From: Antedon mediterranea
Lineage: Eukaryota > Echinodermata > Crinoidea > Comatulida > Antedonidae
NCBI RefSeq assembly: GCF_964355755.1
Contig: NC_092672.1
Coordinates: forward strand, 10,846,501 to 10,910,500
Direction: 5' to 3'
DNA length: 64,000 bases
Shown piece by piece: positions 1 through 12,500 of this stretch. The position numbers and the translations under genes are program-made. The number at the start of each line of letters is the position of its first letter. Within the stretch, counting starts at the first letter, position 1. The notes beneath the pieces are model-generated. The model ran no database searches. It saw only the letters and a program-made list of their open reading frames with translations, and was not told the origin of the DNA.

Positions 1-119
1 CTATCGTATTTATGACATTGTGTCACTTACTTCGTTTTATTATTAGCTAAATAATTATGTAAATGTTGTTCTAGATGTATTTATTTTTTATTTGAAAAAG
101 AAATACACCCTGTATTTAC

Positions 120-440
120 TCTAATCAATATTCTTAGTGTAGGTCCAATGTCGTCGCATTACCTTTTTTAACCAGGGGTTAATCACAAGATTAACGTGCA
201 TTCATCGGCGTAATTTCGCTGGATTCATTTCTTCATGTATCACTGAAGTTGAGCAAAAAGTACAACTGCGCAAGCGCATATTCGCAGAGTTACCGATGAC
301 CAATGAGTATTGCCGATGACTCAGCAAAATGCTTGCATAACAAAGATGCACATGTAAAAACTGTCGGCAAGTGCGACACAAATTATTACCAATCTCTATT
401 AATTTTTGTCTCATCTACTATAACGGCTTACTATTTCTAA
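120..440. repeat. Diverged block repeated at 10610-10930
   Basis: Shares long runs with 10610-10930 (for example GCATTCATCGGCGTAATTTC). In both places it sits next to the intron flank of an LRR exon, so it is part of a larger duplicated unit about 10.4 kb apart. I see no supported coding sequence in it. Confidence 0.8.
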
Positions 441-492
441 ATAATATTTATACTTAAGTGCAATGATTAGGCTTTCGTAAAGCAATTCTCAC

Positions 493-564
493 AGATATTG
501 CAATGATGTTAAACCAGCAAATGCATTAGCTGACAATGTACTTATTTGATTTCTTGACAAAGAC
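493..564 (-). CDS. LRR exon, repeat 12 (last visible)
   Basis: 72 bp, phase 2. Face S-L-S-R-N, scaffold QISTLSANAFAGLTSLQY. Donor GTGAGA. Its flank matches the flank of the exon at 10966, so both derive from one unit, but this copy lacks the 42-bp insertion. Later repeats and the C-terminal cap must lie left of base 1. Confidence 0.88.
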
Positions 565-3500
565 CTTTAATAGTAAAAACAATACAGAGTAAATATAAAT
601 GAACATGTCAACTTACATTTTCATATACTGTAAATTTATTCTTACGTCTATGTTCGTTGGTAGTGAATATTCAATAAAAATACACTACAGAGTATGAATA
701 TTCATAAGTCATTGTAATGTAATCAGCGTTATAATTAATTTCAATAATTTCAGGATTGCCTGATTAGTAACATATTTCATTTTAGGAATGTCGTGAATAA
801 TAATTATTTTGCAGGTAGCGCAATTCGAAACATTATACAATATAAGTTCACACAATGTTTCAGATTTGTTTGTAATCATAAATATTTTACAAGTAGGTTA
901 ACATAAACAATCCTTACAGTATGTTCAATGATGTTAAATCAGCAAATACGTTTTCTGGCAATGTTCTTATTTGGTTTCCGTTCAAAGACCTTAAAAGTAA
1001 AAACAATAAGTACATTAATACATGTCAACTTACATTTTCTTATACATGTATTCTTTTTGTTTTGACTTGATTAGTAACAAGGAAAGTAGGGAATATTAAA
1101 TATTTTGTCAATAAATTGTTTAAAAGTTTTCAAAAAGTGGAGCATTTAGAAACATTAAACATTAGTGCATTCCATGCAATGTGTTCAATGACTTTAAACA
1201 GCAAATAAATTGGCTGACAATGTACTTAAATGTTTTTCGTACATATATCATGTTCGTTGGTAGTATAAATAATTCAATAATAATACACTACAAAGTATCG
1301 TAATCAGCGTTATAATTGTATGTTTTTTTTTATGTATAGGTTGGCAAATAATTGTTTTTCTATAAATTAATTTGTTATTTCTATGTTCCCCGGTAGACTG
1401 AATATTCATAAATTATTATAAATAAACAATGAAATTAACTTCACTAGAATTACAGTTAAAGACATACCACTGTCTGTAGATGACTCGACAATCACAGAAT
1501 CCCTTCGTATGGTTGTAAACCCAATATTAAACCACAGGACAACTTACTAATTGTTGTAATAGAGATAGAATCTTTTTTTTCACTGCCATTCCAAGAAACA
1601 TTAAAGCAAAGATTTGTTTTTATATTAAAGATGTATTGTCCCTTTGACTAATTCCCAAAATTTTTTTTTTATATTTCGAAAAAAATTGAGTCATTTTGAA
1701 GTATTATAATAGTTATTAACTTTCACCCAAAATTAGTTGAAAAAAAAATAATTTAACCGAAATACGGACGTTTTTTTGTTTAAAAACTAACTTTGACTTC
1801 CAGTCAAAGTTTTCGATCAAAACATATCTCATAATGCAACGCGCTTGTTTGGCTACTCTGTATGCATAATCATAAAACTTCCTCGCGATCTGTGTGAAAA
1901 CACCTTCTCAACCGCGACGAGTTGTAAACAATCCTAATTAGCATCATGCATAATGCATACTCGTCGCTTGAAATCTTTGTTTACTCGTGACGATTTTCAA
2001 GACGAAATGTAATCAAATTAATTTACCTGTTAATTACGTAAACTTGTTGTTTTTGCCTCAAATTTTCGACTTAAAGTGAATAACTTTAATATTACTTTGA
2101 TATGGCCAATTTAAATGTAGAATATTTTGACCTTCATTTTTTGTGTTTCAATGTACAATACATCTTTAATTGACAAGAAAATAAAACAAAATATATTTCT
2201 CTTTTGGAAGTAATTTCCAGGGTGCTAATTTTAGTTGAGTCACATGTTTTGAATATAAAACAATTCTTACAGTAGTAAACTATTTTACTGTGTTGAAGTC
2301 TTTGTTTTGTTATAATCACCAATATAAATAATGTATAGGCCTAAGTATTTGAAAATAAAACAATGCTTACAGTTTTTTCAATAATGTTAAATCAGCAAAT
2401 ACGTTGTCTGGCAATGTACTTATTTGGTTTTCGTACAACCACCTTAAAAGTAAAAAAAATGCCGAGTAAGTACATTAACATGTCAACTTACATTTTCTTA
2501 TAAATGTATTCTTATGTCTATGTTTGTTGGTAGTGAATATTCAATAAAAATACTCTACGGAGTATCTTAGTCTGAATATTCCTAAATTATTATAATGTAA
2601 TCAGCGTTATAATTAATTTCAATAATTTAAGCATTGCCTGATTAGTAAAATATTTCATTTTAGGAAAGTCGTGAATAATATTTATTTTGTCAATATATTT
2701 TGAATAGTTTTCAAAAAGTAGCGTAATTCGAAACATTCTACAATATAAGCGCACACAATGTTTCTCATTTTTTGTAATCATAAATATTTTACAAGTAGGT
2801 TAACATAAAACAATTCTCACAGTGTGTTCAATGATGTTAAACCAGCAAATACGTTGTCTGGCAATGTACTTATTTGGTTTTGGCGCAAAGACCTTGAAAG
2901 TAAAAACAATGCAGAGTAAGTATACATTAATACATGTCAACTTACATTTTCATATAAATGTATTCTTATGTCTATGTTCGTTGGTAGTCTGAATATTCAA
3001 TAAAAATACACTACGGAGTATCTTAGTCTGAATATTCCTAAATTATTATAATGTAATCAGCGTTATAATTAATTTCAATAATTTAAGCATTGCCTGATTA
3101 GTAAAATATTTCATTTTAGGAAAGTCGTGAATAATATTTATTTTGTCAATATATTTTGAATAGTTTTCAAAAAGTAGCGTAATTCGAAACATTCTACAGT
3201 ATAAGTGCACACAATGTTTCTCATTTTTTGTAATCATAAATATTTTACAAGTAGGTTAACATAAAACAATTCTTACAGTTTGTTCAATGATGTTAAATCA
3301 GCAAATACGTTGTCTGGCAATGTACTTATTTGGTTATTGTACAACCACCTTAACAGTAAAAACAATGCAGAGTAAGTACATTAACATGTCAACTTACATT
3401 TTCCTATAAATGTATTCTTATGTCTATGTTCGTTGGTAGTCTGAATATTCAATAAAAATACTCTACGGAGTATCTTAGTCTGAATATTCATAAATTATTA

Positions 3501-6500
3501 TAATGTAATCAGCGTTATAATTAATTTCAATAATTTAAGCATTGCCTGATTAGTAAAATATTTCATTTTAGGAAAGTCGTGAATAATATTTATTTTGTCA
3601 ATATATTTTGAATAGTTTTCAAAAAGTAGCGTAATTCGAAACATTCTACAATATAAGTGCACACAATGTTTATCATTTTTTGTAATCATAAATATTTTAC
3701 AAGTAGGTTAACATAAAACAATTCTCACAGTGTGTTCAATGATGTTAAACCAGCAAATACGTTTTCTGGCAATGTTCTTATTTGGTTTCCGTACAAATAC
3801 CTTAAAAGTAAAAACAATGCAGAGTAAACATTGATACATGTCAAATTACATTTTCCTATAAATGTATTCTTATGTCTATGTTTGTTGGTAGTCTGAATAT
3901 TCGATAAAAATACACTACACTACAGAGTATTTTAGTCTGAATATTCATAAATTATTATAATGTAAACAGCGTTATAATTAATTTCAATAAATTCAGGATT
4001 GTCTGATTAGTAAAATATTTCATTTTAGGAAAGTCGTGAATAGCAATTATTTTGTCAATATATTTTGAATAGTTTTCAAAAAGTAGCGTAATTCGAAACA
4101 TTCTACAATATAAGTGCACACAATGTTTCTCATTTTTTGTAATCATAAATATTTTACAAGTAGGTTAACATAAAACAATTCTTACAGTTCGTTCAATGAT
4201 GTTAAATTAGCAAATACGTTGTCTGGCAATGTACTTATTTGGTTTTTGTGCAAAGCCCTTGAAAGTAAAAACAATGCAGAGTACGTACATTAACATGTCG
4301 ACTTACATTACATTCTTATGTACAATATATGTTCGTTGGTAGTGAATATTTAATAAAAATACACTACAGACTTAGTCTGAATATTCATAAATTTTTATAA
4401 TGTAATCAGCGTTAAAATTAATTTCACTAATTTCAGCCTGGCCTGTTAGTAACATATTTCATTTTAGGAAAATCGTGAATAATAATTATTTTGCAAGTAG
4501 CGCAATTCGAAACATTGTACAATATAATTTATATATGATTATATATGATTACTGCATGCCTTGGTTTATGACTGAATCTGGTTCTTTTGGCATTTAAAAA
4601 AATTTTAACGGTTTTTAATGATTTGATTTACTGTGTACTTGTATTTACAATATTGTTGTTAGAGTCTGTTGAATTTTTACTTTGTCGGTTGTTTGCAGAA
4701 TTATTCAGCCGGTGGCTGCCTTCTGTTTGTACTATTTATGTGTTTTTTATGAATAAATACCTACATACTTACTTACTATAACTGCACACAATGTTTCAGA
4801 TTTGTTTGTAATCATAAATATTTTACAAGTAGGTTAACATAAAACAATTCTCACAGTATGTTCAATGATGTTAAGCCAGCAAATACGTTGTCTGGCAATG
4901 TACTTATTTGGTTTTCGTACAAATACCTTAAAAGTAAAAACAATGCAGAGTAAGTACATTAACATGTCAACTTACATTGCATTCGTATGTCATATTCGTT
5001 GGTAGTCTGAATATTCAATAAAAATACACTACAGAGTAGTAGTAAACAGTGGTTATTGTGTAAATTGTATCTTTAGACAAGATGCTTTACTGACATTGCC
5101 TCGTCTTTCGGATGGAACGTAAAGGCGTTGGTCCCGTGTACATAATAGTGCACGATAAAGAACTTTTCGAAAAGAGTAAGGGGATCTTCTCCCGGTGTTT
5201 TTATCTTGTAAGATACGTAGCAATAAAGTGAAAAATTAAAGAGCAAAATTCCACAATAAAAATGCATACAATGTCTCCGCTAATTTCAAAAGAAATTAAA
5301 CAATTCTTACAGTTTTTTCAATGATCTTAAATCAGAAAATACGTTTTCTGGCAATGTTCTTATTTGGTTTCCGTCCAAAGTCCTTAAAAGTAAAAACAAT
5401 GCAGGGTAAGTACATTAACATGTCAACTTACATTTTCTTATAAATGTATTCTTTTTGTTTTGACTTGATTAGTAACAAGGAAAGTAGGGAATATTAAATA
5501 TTTTGTCAATAAATTGTTTAAAAGTTTTCAAAAAGTGGAGCATTTAGAAACATTAAACATTAGTGCATTCCATACAATGTGTCTAATGATCTTAAACAGC
5601 AAATAAATTGGCTGGCAATGTACTTAAATGTTTTTCGTACATATATCAAGTTCGTTGGTAGTATAAATATTTAATAAGAATACACTACAAAGTATCGTAA
5701 TCAGCGTTATAATTGTATGGTTTTTTTATGTATAGGTTGGGAAAATAATTGTTTTTCTATAAATTAATTTGTTATGTCTATGTTCCCCGGTAGACTGAAT
5801 ATTCATAAATTATTATAAATAAACAATGAAATTAACTTCACTAGAATTTACAGTTAAAGACATACCACTGTCTGTAGATGACTCGACAATCACAGTCTCC
5901 CTTCGTAAGTATGGTTGTAAACCCAATATTAAACCACAGGACAACTTACTAATTGTTGTAATAGAGATAGAATCCTTTTTTTTCACTGCCATTCCAAGAA
6001 ACATTAAAGCAAAGATTTGTTTTTATATTAAAGATGTATTGTCCCTTTTACTAATTCCAAACACATTTTTTTTTATATTTCGAAAAAAAGTGAGTCATTC
6101 TGAAGTATCATAATAGTTATTAACTTTCACCAACAATTAGTTGAAAAAAAAAAAATTTAACCGAAATACGGACGTTTTTTTGTTTATAAAATAACTTTGA
6201 CTTCCAGTCAAAGTTTTCGATCAAAACATATCTCATAATGCAACGCGCTTGTTTGGCTACTCTGTATGCATAATCATAAAACTTCCTCGCGATCTGTTTG
6301 AAAACACCTTCTCAACCGCGACGAGTTGTAAACAATCCTAATTAGCATCATGCATAATGCATACTCGTGGTTTGAAATCTTTGTTTACTTTCACTCGTGA
6401 CGATTTTCCAGACGAAATGTAATCAAATTAATTTACCTGTTAATTACGTAAACTTATTGTTTTTGCCTCAAATTTTCGACTTAAAGTGAATAACTTTAAT

Positions 6501-9500
6501 ATTACTTTGATAAGGCCAATTTAAATTTAGAATATTTTGACCTTCATTTTTTCTGTTTCAATGGACAATACATCTTTAATTGACAAGAAAATAAAACAAA
6601 ATATATTCCTCTTTTGGAAGTAATTTCCAGGGTGCTAATTTTAGTTGAGTCATAGGTTTTGAATATAAAACAATTCTTACAGTAATAAACTATTTTACTG
6701 TGTTGAAGTCTATGTTTTGTTGTAATCACCATTATAAATAATGTATAGGCCTAAGTATTTGAAAATAAAACAATGCTTACAGTTTGTTCAATGATGTTAA
6801 ACCAGCAAATACGTTGTCTGGCAATGTCCTTATTGTGTTATTGGACAACCGCCTTAAAAGTAAAAACAATGCAGAGTAAGTATACATTAATACATGTCAA
6901 CTTACATTTTCATTAAAATGTATTCTTATGTCTATGTTCGTTGGTAGTCTGAATATTCAATAAAAATAAACTACAAAGTATCGTATTGAGCGTTAATTTC
7001 ACTAATTTCAGGATTACCTGATTAGTAAAATAATAATAATTATGTTGTCAATAAATGTTTTAATAGTTTTCAAAAAGTGGCGCAAAAATTCTACAATTTA
7101 AGTGAATATAATGTTTCTCCTTTGTTATAATCATCAATATAAATATTTCACAAGAATTAATACATGTAAAAAACATTTTCTTGTAAATGTATTGTTATGT
7201 CTATGTAAGTTGGTAGTTTGAATATTGTAATCAGCGTTATAATTGCATCGCCTTGTTGGTAAAATACACTAACAATAATAATATTGAGAATTATTTGAGA
7301 ACTTTGTTGTCTCCCTATTTAACGTCATGCTGAGAGTTGTCTCTGTTGTCAAGATTTCCAGAAAATAAAGACTACTAGTTCTATATAACGCAATATTGAA
7401 AAGATTTTTGTTGAGATCGTTGTTGAACCGAACGTAATGGTAAAATTCCGAATAGAAAAGCACCGAATGCTAAAGGAGCCGAATGGATTAATGATAAAAA
7501 GGCATTACAAAATAACATTTTGATAATATATATTTCGACTTACTATAGGCCTTACTATGCTATATAAAATACTATATTTGTTATGTCTGAATTTCGATTA
7601 AGAGATATGCAACAAATTTAAGTTCTTTTGATCTTCGATGATTCGCCTCTTGGTGGTGAATTCATTGTTGCAAATCACATGTTCGCTCGAGAATCGTCCG
7701 ATTCGGTGACCGCGTCGCGAAATCAACAATATGGACGGGAAGGCACAGGACGGTGCTCAAGAATAATTTATGCAAGAGCTTTAACAAAGTGAGCGGAGCT
7801 TTAGCCTGAAATTCCGTCGTCTTAACTTTTTGAAGACGCGCACGATAAAGTTGCCATTTTCCCGTTTACGGAGAACGACTAGAAATAATGTACATATACC
7901 TTATATATACAGCTCAAATTACACTTAAATGTGGAATTTTAAAAACTCTAACTAATATTTGAACTTTACTAATTTCAATGTTTACGTAGAAGATCGTCGA
8001 TTATTGTTAAGGATAGCGTCGACAGGAAAACAGGTTTAATTTTTCAGATGTAGTGTGTCATTTTGTAACGGCTAACTAGCTAAAAACACCAGTATCTTAG
8101 AACTTCGCAATTTCACTAAAAGACGCTCCAGTTCGGTTAATAGAAGACCTGCTTTATTATACAGAGTGTAATGATATCGAAGGGGCAATAATTACCGTAG
8201 ATTTTAAGAAGGCTTTTGACTCTATTAGTAGAGATTTTATGTTCAATGTTCTAGAAAAGTTTAACTTTGGAATGTTCTTTTGTAACTGGGTAAAAGTATT
8301 ATACAATAACGTTGAATGTGTCACAGTTAACAATGGTTTGGTTTCAAACAATTTTAAAATGGAAAGAGGTATTAGACAAGGTTGTCCTCTATCTGCTCTG
8401 TTATTCATTTTAGTGGTTGAAGTAATGGCATCTAGAATAAGAAACAAAGATGACTATAAGGGTATTAAACTTCCAAATAATGAAAATAACATAGAAGCTA
8501 GAATAAGCCAATTAGCCGATGATACTGTTTTGTATGTTGGTCAGTCAGTGTAATTGAACGTTTTTCTGAAGTATCTGGAATGACACTAAATAAAAAAAAA
8601 ACCAATGCTTTTTGGATTGGTAAATGGAAGAACAGAATAGATAGACCTTTAGAATTAAATTGGGTAAAACACCCGATCAAAATTTTAGGCATATATGTAG
8701 GGTATAATACAGAAGAATGTACCAGAAAAAACTGGGATGTTAAATTAATAGAGCTAGAAAAGACTTTAAAACAATGGAATGCTAGAAATCTCTCAATTTT
8801 TGGTAGAATATTAATCCTGAAAAGTCTTGCACTATCTAAATTAACATATGCTGCAAATATCACTGATGTTCCAAAATATGTATATACACAAGTTACAAAT
8901 CTAATATATAATTTTATTTGGAACAATAAAAGGGAAAAGATAAAAAGAAAAACTCTAATTGGTGAGGTTGAGATGGGAGGCATTAAAATGCCTGATTTTA
9001 CTCTTCATGTTAACGCACTCATGTGTGGCTGGTTAAAAAGAATTATGAATGATGATGGTGCTAAATGGAAAAATATTCCAATGTATTATATTAAAAAAAT
9101 ATGTGATGTTAATGTTTTACTTAATATGTCATGTTATAACACTATTGATGTTAATTCTGATAAAATTCCACTGTTTTACAAAAATATGATAAAAGCCTAC
9201 ATAAATTATAACAGGATCTCTAAAAAAAAACCTGAAACTTATAACGATATAATGAATGAGCAACTGTGGGGAAACCACTACGTTAAACTAAAGCATTGGA
9301 TTGACAGTGGCATTATCAGTATTAAAGACATTGTTAATAAGAACACTTTTTTAACATCAAACGAAATACTGGTGAAACTACAATGTAAAACAAACTGGTT
9401 AAATGAGTATTTGTGCATTATTAAGGCAATATCAATTCAATGGAAACGTATTATTAAGGAGGTAGATATTTTCAATTGTGATGATAATGATGAATTAGTT

Positions 9501-12500
9501 GGGACCAAGTATGAGATTAATACTACCAAACTAATATACTCATGGTTTGTGAAAGAATATTTCATTATTCCAATGTCACAACTAAAATGGGAAGAGTACT
9601 TCAATGATAACAACATTGATTGGAAAACTTCTTGGTTACGGAAAGTATGTAAAATGAAAGATAAGAAACTAGCACAATTCAATTATAAGATGTTACATAG
9701 AATACTGCCTACCAACAAACGGCTGTATCAGTGGAAAGTTAAGGAAACACAAACGTGTGACAAATGTGGAGAAATTGAAAATGAAAATCATTTGTTTTTT
9801 AGTTGTAGATTTATTCAGAAATATTGGAGGAAAATGCTTAGTATCTTTGTAAGTTTAAATCACAATAATATATCATTTAAACAATTAATACTAGGAACGG
9901 GAGATAAGCTAATAGATTATATTTACACTTTTGCAGCATTTACTATTTATATAATAAAAATGTTATCTGCACTAAATAAGCCAGTGGGTAAATCTTTATG
10001 GAATTCATTTAAAAGCAATATGTTATATAACATTGAATGTGAAACATATAACAATAAAGAAACAAGTATAGAAAAATGGGTAGCTTTAAGAAATAAGATT
10101 ATGATAATATAATTTCTAATTTGATACGATTAACCGAAAAAGAATTACAGTGATACGGGTTACTGGTGCTACTGAGCTATTATTGTTTTTTTATCATGTA
10201 TATAAATATATTGTATAATCCGGGTTGTAAAATGAAAACAAACAAATGAAAATGTGTGAACTATTTTAAAACGGGATAGATGATAATGATGATCCTGTCA
10301 AGTGTATAACAAAATATAAGAAAATTAATGAAAAAAGGAGTAATACAGAATTCATATATGTTAAAATGTTACAAGTTAAATAATACGATTTTATGTAATA
10401 TGAGATAATATGAATGTGAATAAAAGTGGTGTTTGCGCCACAAAAGAGAGAAAAAAAAAAAAAAAAGCTCCAGTGTATTGATGAATTTTATTATGATTGA
10501 ATAACTATTTTCTGTATTTTGATGTACAATTTATGTTAAAAAGTAATTTATTTTTAATATGTGAGATGATTATTTTACTTATTTTATAGATACACTATGT
10601 ACTTACTCATTTTTCTTAGTGTAGGCGCAATGTCGTCGAATTACCTTTTTTAAAACCCCAGGGATTCACGTGCATTCATCGGCGTAATTTCGCTGGATTA
10701 TTTTCTTCATGTATCACTGAAGTTGAGTAAAAAATACAACTGTGGAAGCGCAAATTCGCAGAGTCACCGATGACCAATGAGTTTAAGCATATTGCCGATG
10801 ATTACTCAGCAAATATTTGCATAACAAAGATGGACACGACCTGAAAACTGTCGGCAAGTGCGACACAAAATGACGTAGGCCTACTATGTCGAAATTCGGC
10901 TTACTATTTCTAAATAACATTTATACATATGTGCAATGATTAAGCTTCCGTAAAACAAATCTTACAGATTTTGCAATGATGTTAAACCACGGAGGTAAAA
11001 ATTGTTCTTTACCTCCATGGTTATAGCAGCATCAAATACGTTGGCTGACAATGTACTTATTTGGTTTCTGGACAAAGACCTTAACAATAGAAACAATATA
11101 AAAATGTCAATAACTGTCTGTCTGTTGGTAGTCTGAATATTAAAAAATAAATACACTTAAAAGTATTTAATCAGCGTTGTAATTAATTTAACTCATTCCA
11201 GGATTGCCCCTTCAATAATAAACTTGTTATTGTAGTAAAGTCAGAAATAATAACTATTTTGTCAAATAAATTTATAAATATTCAAAGTAAAGCATTTAGA
11301 AACATTACATTAGTGCACAAAATTTCACACGTATATAAAACTATTCTTACAGATATTCCAATGATGTTAAACCACGGAGGTAAAAATTGTTCTTTACCTC
11401 CATGGTTATAGCAGCATCAAATACGTTGGCTGACAATGTACTTATTGTGTTATTGTACAAATACCTTAAATGTAACAAGGCCATTATATGGCTGCAGTCG
11501 CGTGCTCAAATTTGAGTTCGTGTTTACCGACCGACAAACCGACCGACCAACCGACCGAAATATTTATTAATTTGTTATTTGTATTGACCAATCACAAACA
11601 GCCTTTCGTCGCGTCTATAGAGGGCGAACAACAAATGAGGGCGCTATGTAGGCCTATGCATAGTTTAAATAGTTGTTTTATTTCGTCAAGCAACTTACGT
11701 GACGTGGCGTGTAAAACGTAGTCTCGTGATGATGTGGATTAATCTACGTGAGTTCAATTCCCAGTAGATGACTTTTGTTTATTTTTTGCCACACGCAAAT
11801 TACACAGTCAATATCAAACTCCTCGAGAATTTACTGGATTTTATATGTTATATGGTACACGATAATCACGCGAAAATATCATCGTACTTGAGGAAATATA
11901 CGATTTACGATCGTCGCAGCAGTAGTCATGTGATGCAGTTTCAACCAATCACGTTCACATATTTATTATATGTAATATAATAAAATACTGTACCGTAATC
12001 AGCGTTATAGTTAATTTACTAATTTCAGGATTGCCTGTTTAGTAAAGTACTTTATGGCGCAATTGGAAAATTCTACAATATATATGCACAAAAATATTTC
12101 TGATTTCACAAGTACATGTATTTGAAAAAAAACTAAATTCTTACAGTCGTTCAGTGATTTTAAACCAACAAATACATTGGCTGACAAGAACTTATTATAG
12201 TAGAGTAATACAAGTCGAGGAGTTTATATTCAAAAACCGATAGGCTAAATGGCATTAAACAAAATCTAGATGTGCAAATTGCCAGAATGTTGCAAAAATC
12301 TGTTGATCAATGTTTATATTGCGAATCAATTTCACGTTTTGTTGCCAAGATAAGTACCATGCCAATGATTCTTTATTCCTTAGTCACGTCTAAGAAATAA
12401 CGACAGTGCCCTTTGACGTCATTTTAGTAAAGCTGGTGTTTACATATTATTGGTATTGCAATTCTTTAAATAATTTCATATTCCAGTCAATTGTAACTAT

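Larger units (their letters stand above)
900..2442. repeat. Segmental duplication, left copy (partner 5290-6852)
   Basis: Contains in order an LRR exon, a dead exon, a TTAA MITE and another LRR exon. The same order recurs at 5290-6852. Offsets of matching landmarks are 4393, 4403 and 4410 bp, so the array also grows by multi-exon blocks. Confidence 0.88.
2343..5310 (-). repeat. Tandem array of about 455-bp LRR exon-plus-intron units
   Basis: Exons at 2371, 2821, 3277, 3729 and 4186 are spaced 450-457 bp. Introns are nearly as alike as exons (for example the run TAATCAGCGTTATAATTAAT recurs near 2600, 3056, 3508 and, with small changes, 3965). High intron identity means recent duplication or ongoing gene conversion. 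Degenerate units continue outward to about 440 and 7260. Confidence 0.92.
5290..6852. repeat. Segmental duplication, right copy (partner 900-2442)
   Basis: Same landmarks as the left copy: exon 5311, dead exon 5580, MITE 6028-6579, exon 6781. Small indels separate the two copies. Confidence 0.88.

Noticed and set aside
202-414. LRRCT-like cysteine cap on the minus strand
   Set aside because: It has several Cys but not the LRRCT pattern, and the second copy of this block at 10610-10930 does not keep the frame.
2590-4146. Four near-identical 63-residue minus-strand ORFs
   Set aside because: They lie in the introns between LRR exons (the repeated intron sequence), and the real exons are elsewhere in each unit.
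7269-7463. 64-residue ORF near 7.3-7.5 kb as a further LRR exon
   Set aside because: No LxxN-plus-NVF pattern and no splice sites at the right spacing.
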